Part shown: positions 15,001 through 28,300 of the stretch, piece by piece | Layout of the letters: the number at the start of each line of letters is the position of its first letter | Numbering within the stretch: position 1 is the stretch's first letter | From: Rhodamnia argentea | Lineage: Eukaryota > Streptophyta > Magnoliopsida > Myrtales > Myrtaceae | DNA length: 64,000 nt | Direction: 5' to 3' | NCBI RefSeq assembly: GCF_020921035.1 | Contig: NC_063150.1 | Location: 6,138,001 to 6,202,000, forward strand | The notes under the pieces: model-generated | Database searches by the model: none | What the model was told of the DNA's origin: nothing | Seen by the model: only the letters and a program-made list of their open reading frames with translations | Translations under genes and position numbers: made by a program

Positions 15001-18000
15001 GTGTCCTAAGAAGGTGAGTACTCAAAGAAGTCTATCATTTATCTTTTCTCCCCCACCAAGTGATCACCCCCTTCAGCTTTTGGGAAGTCTGTCTTTTATC
15101 TTTTCTCCCCTACCGAGTGACCAAGCTTTTGGGAAGTCTATCTTTTATCTTTTCTGCCCCACCAAGTGATCACGCCCTTCAGCTTTTGGGAAGTTACCTA
15201 GTGTAAGTTGACCAAGAAATGGTCAGTTGTCATTGAGTTTCTGCAATTAACCAGATGTTGTTTTGTGACCATGAGTGCAACAGATTAAACAATAAATCCT
15301 TGGCTTTGCTGCTTGTAAGGAAATTTATTTGTCAGGCATGTATTCGAAAGAAGGATGACTACTCAGAGAAGTCTATCTTCTATCTTTTCTCCTGAATCGA
15401 GTCTTCACCCCTTCAGCTTTTGGAAACGTACCTAGTGTGAAGTGGACCAGAAATTGGTCAGTGATTTATTTCATTTAGTTTCTGCAATTAACCTGATGTC
15501 GTCCGTGATCATGAGTGGAACAGAGTAAATGATAATGCCTCGGCTTTGTTGCTCTTTCTTCTCTTAGGAAGAGGAAAGTGCTAAAGTTATCTCTTTACTA
15601 TTCCAATAGTGTGGGCGAAGAGATTGAAGGGATTCTTAGGGGATTCATTCCCCTTATTATTTTAGTTGGAACCATGATTTCCTTTTTTCAACCTTTGGTA
15701 TATTAGACGGTTCTCTTATATTTTCCTTTGTCCTTAATCTCGTTCAAAATGGATAACTATCACCAACTTAGAACAGTGATTATTGTTTTTTGGCTGAGAC
15801 ATATGGTTTACTGCTAATTATTTCCTTTCTTTATTATGATTCTTTGTTATTGTTATTGGTTATCAGGGCCTGTCATGGATAAGTTATATGTTGGAGGTCT
15901 GAACAAACAAGCTTCAAAAGTAGAAATCGAAGAAGTATGCTCTGGACCTATTGAGAATCGACATTTCATTTGGCTTGGGCAGATAGCTGATAGTCTGCTT
16001 CAATTTTTTCTTCATAAGTACCTATCAGTGCACTTGTCCTTAATATATGGAGGACATGCATATCTATAACTACAGTCGTCCTTTTTTGTTTATAACTATC
16101 TACTTGGATGGTTTCCCCTAGAATATACTTCAGCATCACTGATAGATTATGTGCACTGATTGAGCAGCCAATTTGAGGCAAGAAACATCAGATGATGGAC
16201 TTTTTATTTTGACACCTCGACACTGAACTGCAAAATGGAACCTTTCAAGCATTTTCATGTCAGATGACTCATGGTAATGTTGGATGTATATAGCTCCTAT
16301 GCAGTGTGGAGATCATGCTAATGTACGTATGACATAAGGTGATGTGTCCAAACCGTGATCTCAAGTGAGATCTATATTTGAAGGAACTTGCTGCAATGAT
16401 CACACATGTAGGGTAAATTTCTTTAGGCTTTATGTCTAAAGCTTCTCGAGCATCACGCCTAAGGTTTTGCAATTATCAAACATAGAGAAGAATTGCCTAA
16501 TGAAACATAAAAGCAAGGACTTTAAGTTTAGCTTACTGCATGACTAAGTGTACAGGAAGAATTACAACCATAAATACACTCTGTTGAACTCCTAATCCAA
16601 GTTGAAGCAGTTAAATAGGGAACGTACTTCAGATAGAAATGGGACAGAACTCGAATTGCAATTGAACTCTGCTTCTAGTACTGACCAAAGAAATTATTAT
16701 TCTAAATAAGGAAAAAAGAAACTAATCAGACTAACATCCTCTTAGGACTATTTCGGTCGTAGGTCGATGTAAGAGTCTGTCTTCACCAAAACTTGGTGTT
16801 GCTGTCGATATCTCGACAGGTATGAAATTGATAATCAGAGTGCGTGCATGAACATGTCCTTCCGTAATTGCTTTATGTAGGATATTGTTAATGGTCAACC
16901 TCTTTTCTGGTAGTTGTTATGCATATGCAGAGGACAGGACAGGTGCTATTACTGTTGGACTGGATAAGTTGCATTCGTGGTTGAGAAACTAGATTTTTCT
17001 TACCTAGTTTTATTTCCTGTACGATTTATAAGAGACTTTTTCTGTTTCAGATATTTTCTCCTTATGGTGTGGTCGAAGAGGTCTACATAGTACGTGATGA
17101 ACTGAAGCATAGCCGTGGTATGTCTTTGACCTGTCATAGTCCCTTTTTAATTGGCATTAGCACGTGAGGTATCCTGGTCGTGGATGCATTTTTCTAACAT
17201 TTTGTCTTCTCATTGGTAGTTTCATTGTATAGACTCCACATATAACCATTTGATGGCTACTCTAGAATTGCCTTCTAGTGAACTTATGAAGCATACGCCA
17301 TTTCGCTCTTACTCAAGTCATCTACATTTTTTTAAATTGGCTTCTCAAATGGACTGGTTTGTACTCAAGATGACAATCTCTAGTCATTTGAATTAGGTCT
17401 CTCTTCATTACTGGTACTCTTCTCTTTCTTCTTCAGAAACTTATGTTTCATGACACATTCTCTTCTTTTTGTGTTCTCTCCATATTTTTCCTGAACTTTC
17501 TTATGTTTGTGTGAAGGTTGTGCATTTGTTAAGTACTCTCATAGGGACATGGCACTGGCTGCAATCAAAGCATTGAGTGGGAATTTTACTATGAGAGTAA
17601 GATTCCAATCAATTTGCACGTTCTCTGCTTCCTGCTTTATAGATGTTGATTAACTATTATTTCAATCTATTTGCTCCAGGGTTGTGACCAGCCATTAATT
17701 GTTCGTTTTGCGGATCCTAAGAAACCTCGGAGTGGAGAACCTAGGTATTTCAACTGTAGAACTCTTTTCTGGAATTTTCATTGGGCATTCAACTAGTTCT
17801 TCACGCGCGGCCACAATTCTGGCATTAATACCCATAGGAATTGATGTGAGAGATTGTTGAGTCTATTTCAACTTCCATATTCAATACCTTCTATCGTTAT
17901 TTTACCTTGAAATATCTGCTAATGACTATTAATATGCATAAGCTGAATGACACGGTCTAGCAGCTCTCCAAAGTATTTAAGATTATTGTTTTCTTTTCCT

Positions 18001-20035
18001 GCTAAGACAATTTGAGGCTTACCTCTGGACTTAAGGGGTACTAAGGTTATATCATACGTCAGTACAAAATGTTTTTCTTATCATCTGTAATATATACATG
18101 CTTGGTGTGGCATGATTCAGGAAGGGAAATTACTCTGTGGATTCCTGAAGCTTAATCTATTTCTTTTCCTCTTCCTTTTAGTTTGTCCTTTTATGAAATT
18201 ACAGCTGTATAGATATAGATTTTCTCTACCATGACCAAGGAACAGTTGCTCATCTGGCGCTGGCTGCCATGAACACTTCTCCTTCCTCTCTTTTCCCTTC
18301 TTCTTTGAGAAATATTCAAATTTGTTGATGCATTACTCATAGGCCCACACGGAATTTTGGTGAGCCAATTGGAGGATCTATAGCCCCTAGCGCACCAATT
18401 ACCAAGCAGCATATTTCCACACATTCACAGCCGGTACCTGTTTCTGAGATTGTAGACCGAGCTACTGCAGATGACGGTATCATGCAAAATCCTTTTCCTT
18501 CGATGCAGCCAGCATCTTTAGAGGTATCTCAGAAGTATGTGCAGACTCCAGAGGTCACTGGGTCATCACAACCATCTGCCCCCCAGGCACAGAAGCATCC
18601 GCAGGTGCTCCCGCAATCAACTCAAAATTCCGAGCAGCAGCACAGTTCACAAAGTACCAGGCAGGAGGTACTGTTTAGTTGCTAGAAGCATCTATTGTAC
18701 TATACCGTTCGTGGGAATTTATCTGCTGCTGTTACTATTGTACAGTAAATTGTATCCTTGGTGTTCATTTCTTTCATGCAAATCTTCATTTTCTGCTGTA
18801 CGTGTTCATCTAGTTTGTTCTACTGTATTCTCAGTCTCCTCGGGCGGTTCCAAGCACTTCTGCTTTGTCTCCTGCATTTATTGAGATGGATGATTTAGAG
18901 TGTGATTGGAGTCAACATGTCTGCCCTGATGGAAACAAGTATTACTATAATTGTGTTTCATTGGAAAGCACAGTAAGTATTATGCCCCTGAGCAGTGACT
19001 GCTCATAGTTTACGAGTTCTTGCAGTGGAGGGTGATATGTATTTGTCTAAGTTGGTTGCAGTGGGATAAGCCGGATGAATTTGCAAGATATGAACGAGAA
19101 TTGGAGAAGAGGCGAAAGCAGCAATGTGATGGCAAACATTTTACTGCTATCACACCAGATTGTTCTAACCAACAAATTGCTCAAGGACAATCTCTGTCAC
19201 TTCAGAATACTCTCCTCTCTCGGGAACTGAAACATCATGTATCTCCCCTGGTTCGTGGAACATTTTGACTTGATCTTCCAACTCTAGAACATCTTCTTTT
19301 GTTGTAGTTGCATTTGGGAGTTGATTAGCCACGGTACCAGATAATTACTGCACAGATTTGGTTGATGCTTTATTTGATCATACTTGTCCATTTACAACTC
19401 TGCTGCGGCCTTTCTTATATTGTTATGCTGGAAAGAATGACAGCTTCTGTCTTGAACTTCTGGTGCTAGAAAATTTACAATTCTGTCTTGAACTTCTGGT
19501 GCTAGAAAATTTGAACTTCTGTCTTGAACTTCTGGTGCTAGAATGCTTTATTTGGCATGCTGATCAAACATAAACACCTCTTTGATCAGAACACTAGCTG
19601 CCAAAATTCCGCAGTTTACTCAAAGCTAATAAGCAATCCAAAAGCCTTCCAGATTGTTGTTGACGTGACTTGCTTCATTCATGTGCTGTATATATATTTA
19701 CGACATGACTTCGTTAGAAAGCTAGTTGAATAGTTCTACTAATAAATGTTACTCGTCTTGATATATAATTGATGTAACTCTATTATCTGCATTGAACTTG
19801 GCCCCACACATGGATGTCCTTTGTTATGAGTGCTTCTATCCAGGAACATCTTCTGGTATTTTTATATGGTTTTCGCGAAGAAATGCCTGGGCGCATTGTT
19901 AAATGCCTAAATAAAGAAAGATTGTCATTTTCAATGCATTGTTTCTCATTAACAATACCACTTTTGTGTTTGCTTGATTGGGATCAAATTCCTTACTCTC
20001 TGACATGCTGTTATTTGCAGGAAAAGGTACATTAA
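12026..20035 (+). CDS. FCA-like RNA-binding protein (two RRMs plus WW domain)
   Basis: Exons: 12026-12314, 12547-12617, 13123-13201, 14552-14634, 14724-14775, 14854-14913, 15867-15934, 17051-17117, 17517-17596, 17680-17744, 18343-18667, 18835-18972, 19062-19250 and 20021-20035. All have GT-AG borders and compatible phases, giving about 526 aa. Residues 1-96 are low complexity, rich in H, D, Y, P and G. RRM1 (~106-188) has RNP2 LYVAEV and RNP1 GSCFVKYA; RRM2 (~217-296) has LYVGGL and GCAFVKYS. A Q/S/P-rich stretch follows, then a WW domain with W438, YYY, W460 and P463. FCA itself controls alternative polyadenylation at FLC with FY through its WW domain. This gene better resembles the FCA-gamma-like paralogue (AT2G47310 as I recall). 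Exon 6 is a duplicate of exon 5. The 3' end is the least certain part: if the last intron is retained, the frame stops at 19268. Confidence 0.85.
14724..14913 (+). repeat. Tandemly duplicated mini-exon in the inter-RRM linker
   Basis: Exon 5 (14724-14775) and exon 6 (14854-14913) end in the same stretch encoding DGERERPG and continue identically into the donor gtaagtt. Similarity runs on into the following introns (gcactga/gccactg, ttctgt.ggatct, cttgtttt). The duplication period is ~138 bp. Exon 6 is 60 nt, so its inclusion adds 20 residues without changing the frame. Confidence 0.8.
14968..15565 (+). repeat. Intronic tandem duplication with an inner ~60-bp triplet repeat
   Basis: Within intron 6, ~14980-15310 and ~15315-15565 are diverged copies, sharing tttgtcag.catgt, agaagtctatc, agtttctgcaattaacc and ttggctttgctgct. 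The first copy also holds about three tandem units of 'ttttgggaagtctatctttt'-type sequence at ~15030-15185, with the ctaccgagtgacc variant in the middle. Confidence 0.7.
19440..19545 (+). repeat. Short tandem repeat (~36 bp x 3) in the last intron of the FCA-like gene
   Basis: The phrase tctgtcttgaacttctggtg followed by ctagaa recurs three times at a period of ~36 bases, nearly without change. Confidence 0.8.
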
Positions 20036-21574
20036 GAAGGAGCTTCAATCTATGATCCAACATGCATTTAGCAGGTACAATGGGTTTTCAAGTTAATTAC
20101 GAGGAATATACTTGTTTTGGTACCAATAGTTAGGTGATTTGTGTGTTGTTGATTTGGCCACTTATCTTTATTTTAGGATAATTGGAATTTAAGGTTTTTT
20201 TTCCCTCAATCTACTTGTTCTTTTGGAAAGTCAATGGTCTAATTGTACACTCTTGCTCGACTCCTCGCTTATACCTACTATTCTATGTTTGTGCAGATGG
20301 AAGATATTCAGATAACGGGCAAACAGACAGGGGATTAGTTGGAAACTGAAGCTAAAGGGTGCGGTATTCATCTGATATGTGATATCACTCCATTAGATGA
20401 AGAGGCCCTCAGCCTTATGAGGGATTGATTTCGGTTCCTGGGTATGAGAGAAAATCCCCGTGAGATAGCTAAGCTAGACGTTGGTAAAGTCGGTTGTGCA
20501 TAATGGTGTTGTAGATTCTTCTCTTCTTTGAGTGCCTCATTTTGGTTTCTGATCTCTGTTAGATGTTGCTATTCGGAATCTTGCGCAATTTCAACAAGGC
20601 AAAATGCTGCGCAAGTTCAGATGGGAGATAACACTGCTATTACATGTTTTTTTTTTTTTTGGTGACATTATGACGAGGTTATACGCATTGTTTTAGATCA
20701 TATATACAAGACTGGGATTATGTGATGTGTATGTTAGTGTGCACCTAAAAGTACATTAGTATGGTGCGTTTATTAGTAGGCGAAGCGAACATGCACGTGA
20801 GGAAGTGCATATATATTGTTAGATATTGATGCATTGAACTCTCTCAATGCAATGGTGCTCTAATCTGAATATGATTGCAGAAAACATATTCATTGGCGAG
20901 CCACTGATCATCCAATCCACGATAATCTTAAATTTTGATTTTATAAGGATATTCAAGATAGATGAGGCGATTGCACCTTAAATGCATCTACTTAGGATTG
21001 TGATGTCTTAGTCAGAATCATAGACGGTTTTAACTTCGGCATGTGATATACCTTTGCACGCGCACTCAAAAAAACACGGAGCCATCATCAGATTTCATCC
21101 CAGTGTCATCTCTCAAAGACCTGAAAAAAAAGGGGCCATTCTTGTATGTTCTCGGATCATGTAATCCCCTTCCTTTCAGCCATTAAACGTCACGGGCTCC
21201 ACACACGACCGACATGATCTACGATCGAGATGGAATGGGCTCGCATGCATGCTGAGACTTGCTAACATGAAAAGGGGCACGGCAAGGCGCAAAAGGAAAA
21301 GCGAAAGAGAGAGACGCCACTAAACTAAGCAATCCAAGGTGGGCCGGTGGGATGTGGCTGATTTTATTTTTCCCCTTTTGTGGACTTCCATGCATGAATC
21401 AAGAGAAGCGATAGAGAGCACTTTATTCTTCCCAACAAATCCTCAAAATCTATGCACCAACTCTTCCATTAATGGTAGTTTAGGTTCCCAGACATCAAAA
21501 AGAGAAAAAGAAAAAGGCAACACATGAGAAGCTTCTGCATTTTGAGTTGCCTTCTTTCAGAAATGCTAAATACC

Positions 21575-21617
<43 letters not shown>

Positions 21618-22115
21618 ACGAATCCCCTACTTCGAACGAAATTAAATGCATATTCTCCGACAAACACAAGAACACCGGACAGTAAGGGATACAGAATCAG
21701 GATGACTTAATGGGAGAGATCTTGCCATTCATAGAACTACTCGGCTTCTGATGAAACGTGTGAGAATCATGCACATCGAGGGAGACGAAGCCTGCGTAAA
21801 CCAAACATTTTCGCAAGCTGGGTATGAATCGGGGAGCGAACGCACTCCCGTCCCTTGGTTTAGGAGCTTAAGGAAGAACAGAACAGCCGTGAAAGAACAA
21901 AAAGATCATGAACTTCTTCACATCACAGAATTAGTGCCTAATTTTACTCTCTCTGCATGAGCAACATTACAATACATGTCATGAACAACAGTAAGCGATC
22001 AATGGAAAGTCCATCACCTGCGCTTCCCCCCCTCTCTCTCTCTCTCCTTTCAGTCATTCATCAGTGAAGAAAAGAAAAAACTAGTATGCACTCGTCAATA
22101 TGTCATTATCTTTTA
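20036..22115. other. 3' region of the FCA-like gene and intergenic space before the WRKY gene
   Basis: A probable 3' UTR intron (donor after ~20073, acceptor before ~20297) follows the FCA-like stop. The rest has no supported gene. A (GA)n microsatellite of ~38 bp lies at 21577-21615. The 3' UTR of the WRKY gene comes in from the right, with a CT-rich tract at ~22028-22047. Confidence 0.4.
21577..21615. repeat. (GA)n microsatellite
   Basis: This is an uninterrupted GA dinucleotide run of about 19 units. Confidence 0.95.
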
Positions 22116-23673
22116 CTACTCTTCCTCCTTGAGGACATGAGAAGGGACCATGTCCTGAAGAAGCCCGTGGTCCGCAAGAAAATGAGACGGGCCCGGACCG
22201 CAGAAACGCATCTTGTTCAAGAATACAGCTGCATTTATTGACCCTGAGCTTGGAACCACCGCACTGTTGCTGCTCATTGACCAGTTGTTGGCATAGGAGT
22301 GTTGTTGATAGCGATGAGCATGATGTTGGGTTGAACTTGGTCCAGGCATAGCAGGAGCGGAGAAGGCGGCAGCGGCTCCAGCGGGAGGAGGGGGGACTAC
22401 TCCGGAAAGGATCGACCGGGGCATGACCGGGCTCAGATGGTTGTGCTGGCCCTCGTAGGTGGTCACCACGATGCTGGGGTCGCTCACCGACCGCTCGACT
22501 CGCTTCTTCACATTGCATGAGGCAGTAGTGCAACGATAGTAACTCCTGAAATCAACCCACCCGAAAAAAAAATATAAGAGGCAAAACCCCCGCGCATCAG
22601 TACCATTGCCATGATGATCCAACGCAAGCGGGTCACCCCAAGCTAAACAAGAACACAAAAAGAGAGGACAAAATCCGAGAGAGGGGCGACTTTATAGGTT
22701 CTCTTGAAATGAATATTCTAATGTAAGCTGCTAAAACACCCATGTGGGTTGTCTTAATTCTCAGAATACTCACAGAAGTTCTCTCTTTCCTCTTCTTTTA
22801 TTCCTGTTTTTCTTTTCTTGTTGATTGTGTACAAGGTGAGAATGAGCAGTACCTAGGAAAGGGGCTGTTCTTGACAGCTTTTTGGCCGTACTTTCGCCAT
22901 CGGTAGCCATCTTCCAGATGATCAACCTCGCTTTTCGTCATGAACGCGACTCTGGGTTGCCTCTGTCTCTTCTCGTTCGTCTTCTTCGCCTTCAACCTGA
23001 TTCGCACGCACGCCCACGGGGTAATTAATTTACAGAACACACTCTCCCTGAAATCTTCTTGATTTTATCCATGGGAAAAAACCTGGTTTTTCTAGCGGTA
23101 AATGCGCACTGCACCAGAAACCCCTATGTGGCTTCACCTCAAATTGATCCCCACTAATTTCTAGGGTTGTGTTCGGGTGCACCCAGTGAACCAAAAACCC
23201 TAAAAATGAAAGACCCATTTGCAAGATGCACTTGCACTACGAAGGAGCTCGAAAAGAAAAGAGATCGAGCTGAAACAAAACAAGAAAACTCACCGCTTCT
23301 TAGTCTTCTGGTCCTCTTCTTGCTCTTGTTTCTCTACTCCCTCATCGTCAACCGTGGCTTTGACCTGCTGCTCGTCGTCGTTGTTGTTCAGCCCGTCGTT
23401 GGACGCGGAGGATATCGAGGAGGAGTTGGGCGTCGCCGGCGGGTTCACGACCTCCGACGACGAGTCCATTGCATTACTCGCCGGGGGCTGGAGCAGCACG
23501 TCGAGCAGCGAAGGGCTCGAGTCTTGGTGGAACCCCAGAAGCTCCATGAAGCCCAGCGAGCTCGCCATCGTGTTCTTCTCGGCCTCGGAGATGACGAAAT
23601 CGGACAAGCCGTGATCGGAGAACATCAATGATGCGGACTTGTCGACGTTCTCCATCATCGCTCGCTCTTTCAT
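22116..23673 (-). CDS. WRKY23: WRKY transcription factor, group IIc (WRKY23-like)
   Basis: Three coding exons: 23673-23294, 22996-22853 and 22545-22116, 954 nt and 317 aa. The N-terminus is acidic and S/N-rich with FMELLGF (42-48) and SLLDVLL, seen in WRKY23/48/57-type proteins. A basic patch precedes the DNA-binding domain: WRKYGQK (160-166) and zinc finger C180-X4-C185-X23-H209-X-H211, the group IIc spacing. The second intron falls at the PR codon in the standard WRKY position (phase 2, between FPR and SYYRC). WRKY factors bind W-boxes (TTGACC/T). WRKY23 in Arabidopsis is auxin-responsive and acts in root development and nematode feeding sites; that role here is inference. The start is the first ATG of the frame; MMEN six codons in is an alternative. 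Its neighbour UPB1-like supports orthology. Confidence 0.92.
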
Positions 23674-23829
23674 CAAGTCCCGAGAGAGAGAGTTGGGATG
23701 TGGGTGCAACTTCAAGTTCAGACCAAGGATTCACACCGATATTCCAAGTTGAGAGAGAGAAAGAGTTAACTTTTGGAGTTGTGCACTTGGTGGAAGGAGA
23801 GAGAAAGAGAGGGGCGAGTTCGATCTGGG

Positions 23830-23835
23830 TTTATA
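23830..23835 (-). promoter_or_regulatory. Probable TATA box of the WRKY gene
   Basis: On the minus strand gttataaacc lies ~157 bp upstream of the ATG, within a leader and promoter rich in CT runs (23735-23870). The distance fits a leader of ~125 bases. Confidence 0.5.
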
Positions 23836-23874
23836 ACACGGAGAGAGAGTGAGAGAGAGAGCTTGGTTGGCTTT

Positions 23875-25055
23875 GGGTTGGGGAGATAAACGAGATTTTC
23901 TTTGGGAAAATTTTGTGCAAACTCAATTTCTTTGGGAGTAAATTGCATTAGCATATATTATTCCGATTACAATATCTAATTGACGGGTCATAAATTATGG
24001 ACATCATGCATATAAAAAAAAATCATAATTTATCGATCAAATATTTGATTGGAGAAATCAGTTGGGATAAATGAAAAACACGATCAAATTATCTTTCGGT
24101 TACAATTTCTTCTTTTTTTTACCCTTTTCTCGTCCGAACAAGCTATCCGATTGAATGCCGACTGACCCTCTTAATTTAGATATGTCATGTGATAGAAATT
24201 GAAGTCGAAAACTCAAAAAAGGTCAATTTTTTTTTATTTCTTTTTGGGTGTGAGATGGGAAAGAGGAGGGAGTAAAAATTTGAGTTCATGTGCCGTCCTT
24301 CCATTTCCTGTACCAACTCAGGGGGCAGGGGCTTCCAATCGGAGCATAAGAGGTACGGCCACGAATCCATGGCCCGTAACCAATCCACGAAATGAAGGTT
24401 GACCGGCAAATTCAGGTCAAACAATGTACGGAAACGACGGTGGTGGGGAGCCAGGTTAGGTTCGATGGACGCGACGGAGGAGGAGGAGGAGGGACCGCAT
24501 CACGTGAGGGCTCCTGGTTTTTGCCCGGTGGGCCAGTCGGGTTGGACCCGAATTCTCTCTCTCGCGAAAGGAGAAAAACGTTGACCGCCGAACCTGCTGG
24601 GCTCGGTGTGAACGATGTTGCATGGCACGTGAGGTGATTGCGGCATGATTGATGCCCCCACGCGCTTTCCGGTTCCCCCCCTCGTGCGCGTGTGAACCAA
24701 ATCACGGCCATCGTTCGTGCATCTTTTTCCACGACCAAAAAGAACAAAATAAAATAAAAATCGCAGTTTATAAATCGAATATTGTGACCCCAAAAAAAGG
24801 AGACCCATCAAATTCACAGTTTAATTCCATCTGAAAATTATGTTTTTTCCATGGGTAAGTTAAGTTTTCTTTGCAATCAGCATATATATGTGGGCTGGAT
24901 GTAGATAATCGGTGGCTAAGAAGCCGAAAAATGAGTGATTTGAACATGGACTAAATGCACGATGCAAGTTCGATTTATGTTGTCACCGAATCGAAAATAG
25001 TCCTATAGTTGAGTCATATAATGTTCTGAGCTGCTTGCGTGAGTTTCGATTTGCA
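23875..25055. other. Intergenic upstream of the WRKY gene
   Basis: No gene is supported. Around 24400-24700 the composition is GC-richer and has small open frames on both strands, none with a recognisable domain. Confidence 0.3.
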
Positions 25056-25058
25056 TTT

Positions 25059-25303
25059 TAGGCTCCGTTTGATTCACGAAAAATGAATGATTTGAAATAT
25101 ATTTTTCAAAAAATGATAAAATATTTAATTTAAAAAAATAATCAATAAAAAATATTATTATTACCGACAATAAATTATGTCTAAATATTTGTCTAGACGT
25201 TTTTTTTTTCGTATATACGTTTTTTAATACGTGATAGAAGAGAGTATTTTTTGAAAAAATATTGTTTAACTCATTCATTTTCCGTGGATCAAACAGAACC
25301 TAT
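25059..25303. mobile_element. MITE with 'aggctccgtttgattcacg' terminal inverted repeats (family C)
   Basis: The left end (ggctccgtttgattcacgaa, then aaatgaatgatttg) is repeated inverted at the right end (aactcattcattttccgtgg, then atcaaacagaacct). The interior is AT-rich with no coding. A related copy lies at 33946-34182. GGCT..GTTTG-type ends are common among small plant hAT/PIF-like MITEs, but the superfamily is not proven. Confidence 0.7.
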
Positions 25304-28300
25304 GGATTTTTTAATCTTTTTTTTTTCCATCAGGTTGAATGGATTAAATTCACTGTAAGGTGAAGTTTCCCGAAAAATCTAATTTTTGAAGACTTTGTGG
25401 AGCGTTCCAATATAACAAATAGACATAGGAAAAACAAAGATGAGCTCGAAACAAGAATTCGATTGTCCTCAGGTTAAAATGGCTTACTTCTACACTCTCG
25501 ATTTTAAATTTTGAATTTTTTACTCGCAAATTATTACTGAGAACAGAACTGTTACAAAATATATCCTTGTTCATGAGCAGGGGGTGATGATTTCAAATGT
25601 ATCCGACAAGTTTCAAAATTATCAATGATGTGAAGAAAGTAAAGTGTAAGAATGTGACTTATATAGTGGGAACACGAAAACACAAAAAAAATCCATTCAT
25701 TCCCTTTAGAAATTGGAGCATCTGAATCTTTTTGGTGGTGTGAACTCGGAGCGCACCGTTCGCTTTTCCCAGGCTGCGATCCCGATGCCAAATTGAGCTT
25801 TTGCTTGCTTTTGCAGCAAGATGGAAAAATACCCACGGACCGAAAAGACACAAAACAAAGATCGAAATTTATTTCAAAAAGAAAATTGATTATATAACAA
25901 TATATTTTGGATCATAAAAAATAAATAATAAATAATTAAAAATTATTATGAAGTCCATATTTTTAAAAACTTATGGCTCACCACACACTGTTATTTACTC
26001 AATTATTAAAAGAATGCCATGATAGCAAATTCCTTTCAAAAATGCGAGCATCCAAAAGCGTAATGTGTCGATTTGTCGATGCCGAATTGAATTTTATCGT
26101 AGGATTGCTGCCGAAGCTAAATAGAAAGATCAAACTGCAATGACTACTATAGGACATGGACTTAAACTGAATTCGGATAATAGTAGGAGGACAGTCTTTT
26201 TTTTTTCTCTCTCCCCCTAAAATGAAAATAAAATAGATGGGATTTTTAACTTATTCCTATAAAGAGAAAAGGCACAAAAGAAAAGGGCAAAAACAAGAAA
26301 AGAAAAGAAAGAATCGACATGAGATTGCTTTCACTTTGGGTGGGAACCCTCTATGATGATGAAAGTTCTCGCACGTGCGGCCTACCACGAACCCCAAAAA
26401 ATAAAAAGAAAAGAAAAGAAAAGAAAAAGCCAATTTAATTTCGCCCCCAGTTACATAAAGTTCCGTGTAAGACCAGCTCTCTCTCTCTCTCTCTCTTGCG
26501 TGGCGTGCATTCAATTATTTGGTTCGTTTAGGGATTAAATTAAATTTAATTAATGTTCTTGTCATTTTGTTCTCATTAGTTAAAAAACTAAGTGTTTAAA
26601 ATGGGCACGAAATTTTATTAGCGCCCAATAATTTAGGGCCATGCGCATATTAAATTCGTGCACACAGCGTACGTGTGCATGCAACATAAGGTTGGATCCA
26701 TACATAGAGCGCCCCTCATGAAAATACGGACAAAAATCGATTGCTTGTTCGAGGGAAAGAAAGAGATTTCTTGAGCCGAGCAATTCACGTATAAATAGGG
26801 CAGGGTGTTGTCGATTACGATTTCATCATGTGTCGCCTGCATTTGTAGCTTCGTTATTTTGTGTACGATAAATGTGATTTTTTTTATGTTCATTTTTAGG
26901 AAAACTAGCTATGCATCGCATATATGTTTGAATAGACTAAGATATCTTGCTAGCTAATCGCGTTCAGGGCAACCATTTAATCTAATAAACGTGTTTCGAG
27001 AAGAGTACATTCGAAAGTCCGGACCTAGCTTTGTTTGGCTTTCCTACCGGAAAAAGGAAATCGAAAGGCTTATTTGCGATAAGTAAAGTCGAAGAGTAAT
27101 TTTCTTTTAACTCTCCCGATCAAATTTACAAATTATCCGATTTCCAAAAAGGATCATAAAAGTTATAAGCCAATCGACCAGACAATATTCCTTTTATACC
27201 TTGAGAGTTTTGGGTGTTTATGGTTAATAGAAGATTTCAAGGCATGAAATGAGATTAATGTGGTTAGATCGAGATATGACGACATTCCAGCCAACTCGAT
27301 CCTCCGCCTTCAAGAATGTTGGATCTTGAGCTAGCTTAGGTCGAGATATCAGACTCTCACGGACGTAAATTTTACTGAAATAATTAAGCTACCAGCATGA
27401 GTTAGAGGAATGGCCGAACATGGAAGTTTGATAAGGAATCTCCCTAGGAGTCGAGGGCGCTTTATAGGGCTTATGCTAAGGTGCTCCAAGCTTTTACGCC
27501 ATCTTGGTATATTCCTTTTCTAGGGTTTTGCTTGTGACATACGCCCCTTAATCTTATAGGCCCCCCCTCTGATTAATCAACTTTTTCTCTCTTAATTAAA
27601 TCGACATCCAACTTTTTCTTATGTACGTCAACGTCATGCTCGTAGCGGCAGGGAAATTCGACAAAAAATAGGAAAAAAAAAAGGGAGATAGAAATCCCAA
27701 TTTTGAGTGGCCGTTTGACTAAGATGTTTGCTTCTTTCGTACGTTTAGGAGCTCAAAAACGATTAAATTAACAGTACGGCGAGATTAGGGAAGGAAAAAA
27801 AGAAGAAGAAGAAGATTAATCTTCTAGTCACCATCTTCAGTTACCGAACCCTAGCTTGGGGTTTAGTGCCAAGCTTTTGACCATTGTTACGAGTGTCCGA
27901 GGTCGCAATACTCTATGTTTATGGCTAGGGTTCGGACAAAAGGAGAGTAGCCAGTATGTTTACAACATAAGTTTATAAGCAATGACTGACAACCGCTCTT
28001 TAATTATAGAAAAATTTGGACGTGTTCTTGTCCTTTTGGAGTCGTTTTGTCTTTGCAACGTCTACCTGTTCATCGAGTAGATCTCGGGGTTACGCGGAAA
28101 GGGAGATGCTTAGGAATGCTATTCTACTAATCAGTCCTGATTTATTATCTATGTTTGTGACGATTGCGCCAACCCTAACCCCCATTTAATAATGACCTCC
28201 GATTTCTGCGGTATTGCACTTTGGCCTAACTAGGCCGTTTTTACCTTTGATGTCTATAGCTTATAGCAGCTACAGCACCATGAGAGGGTGGATCAAATCA

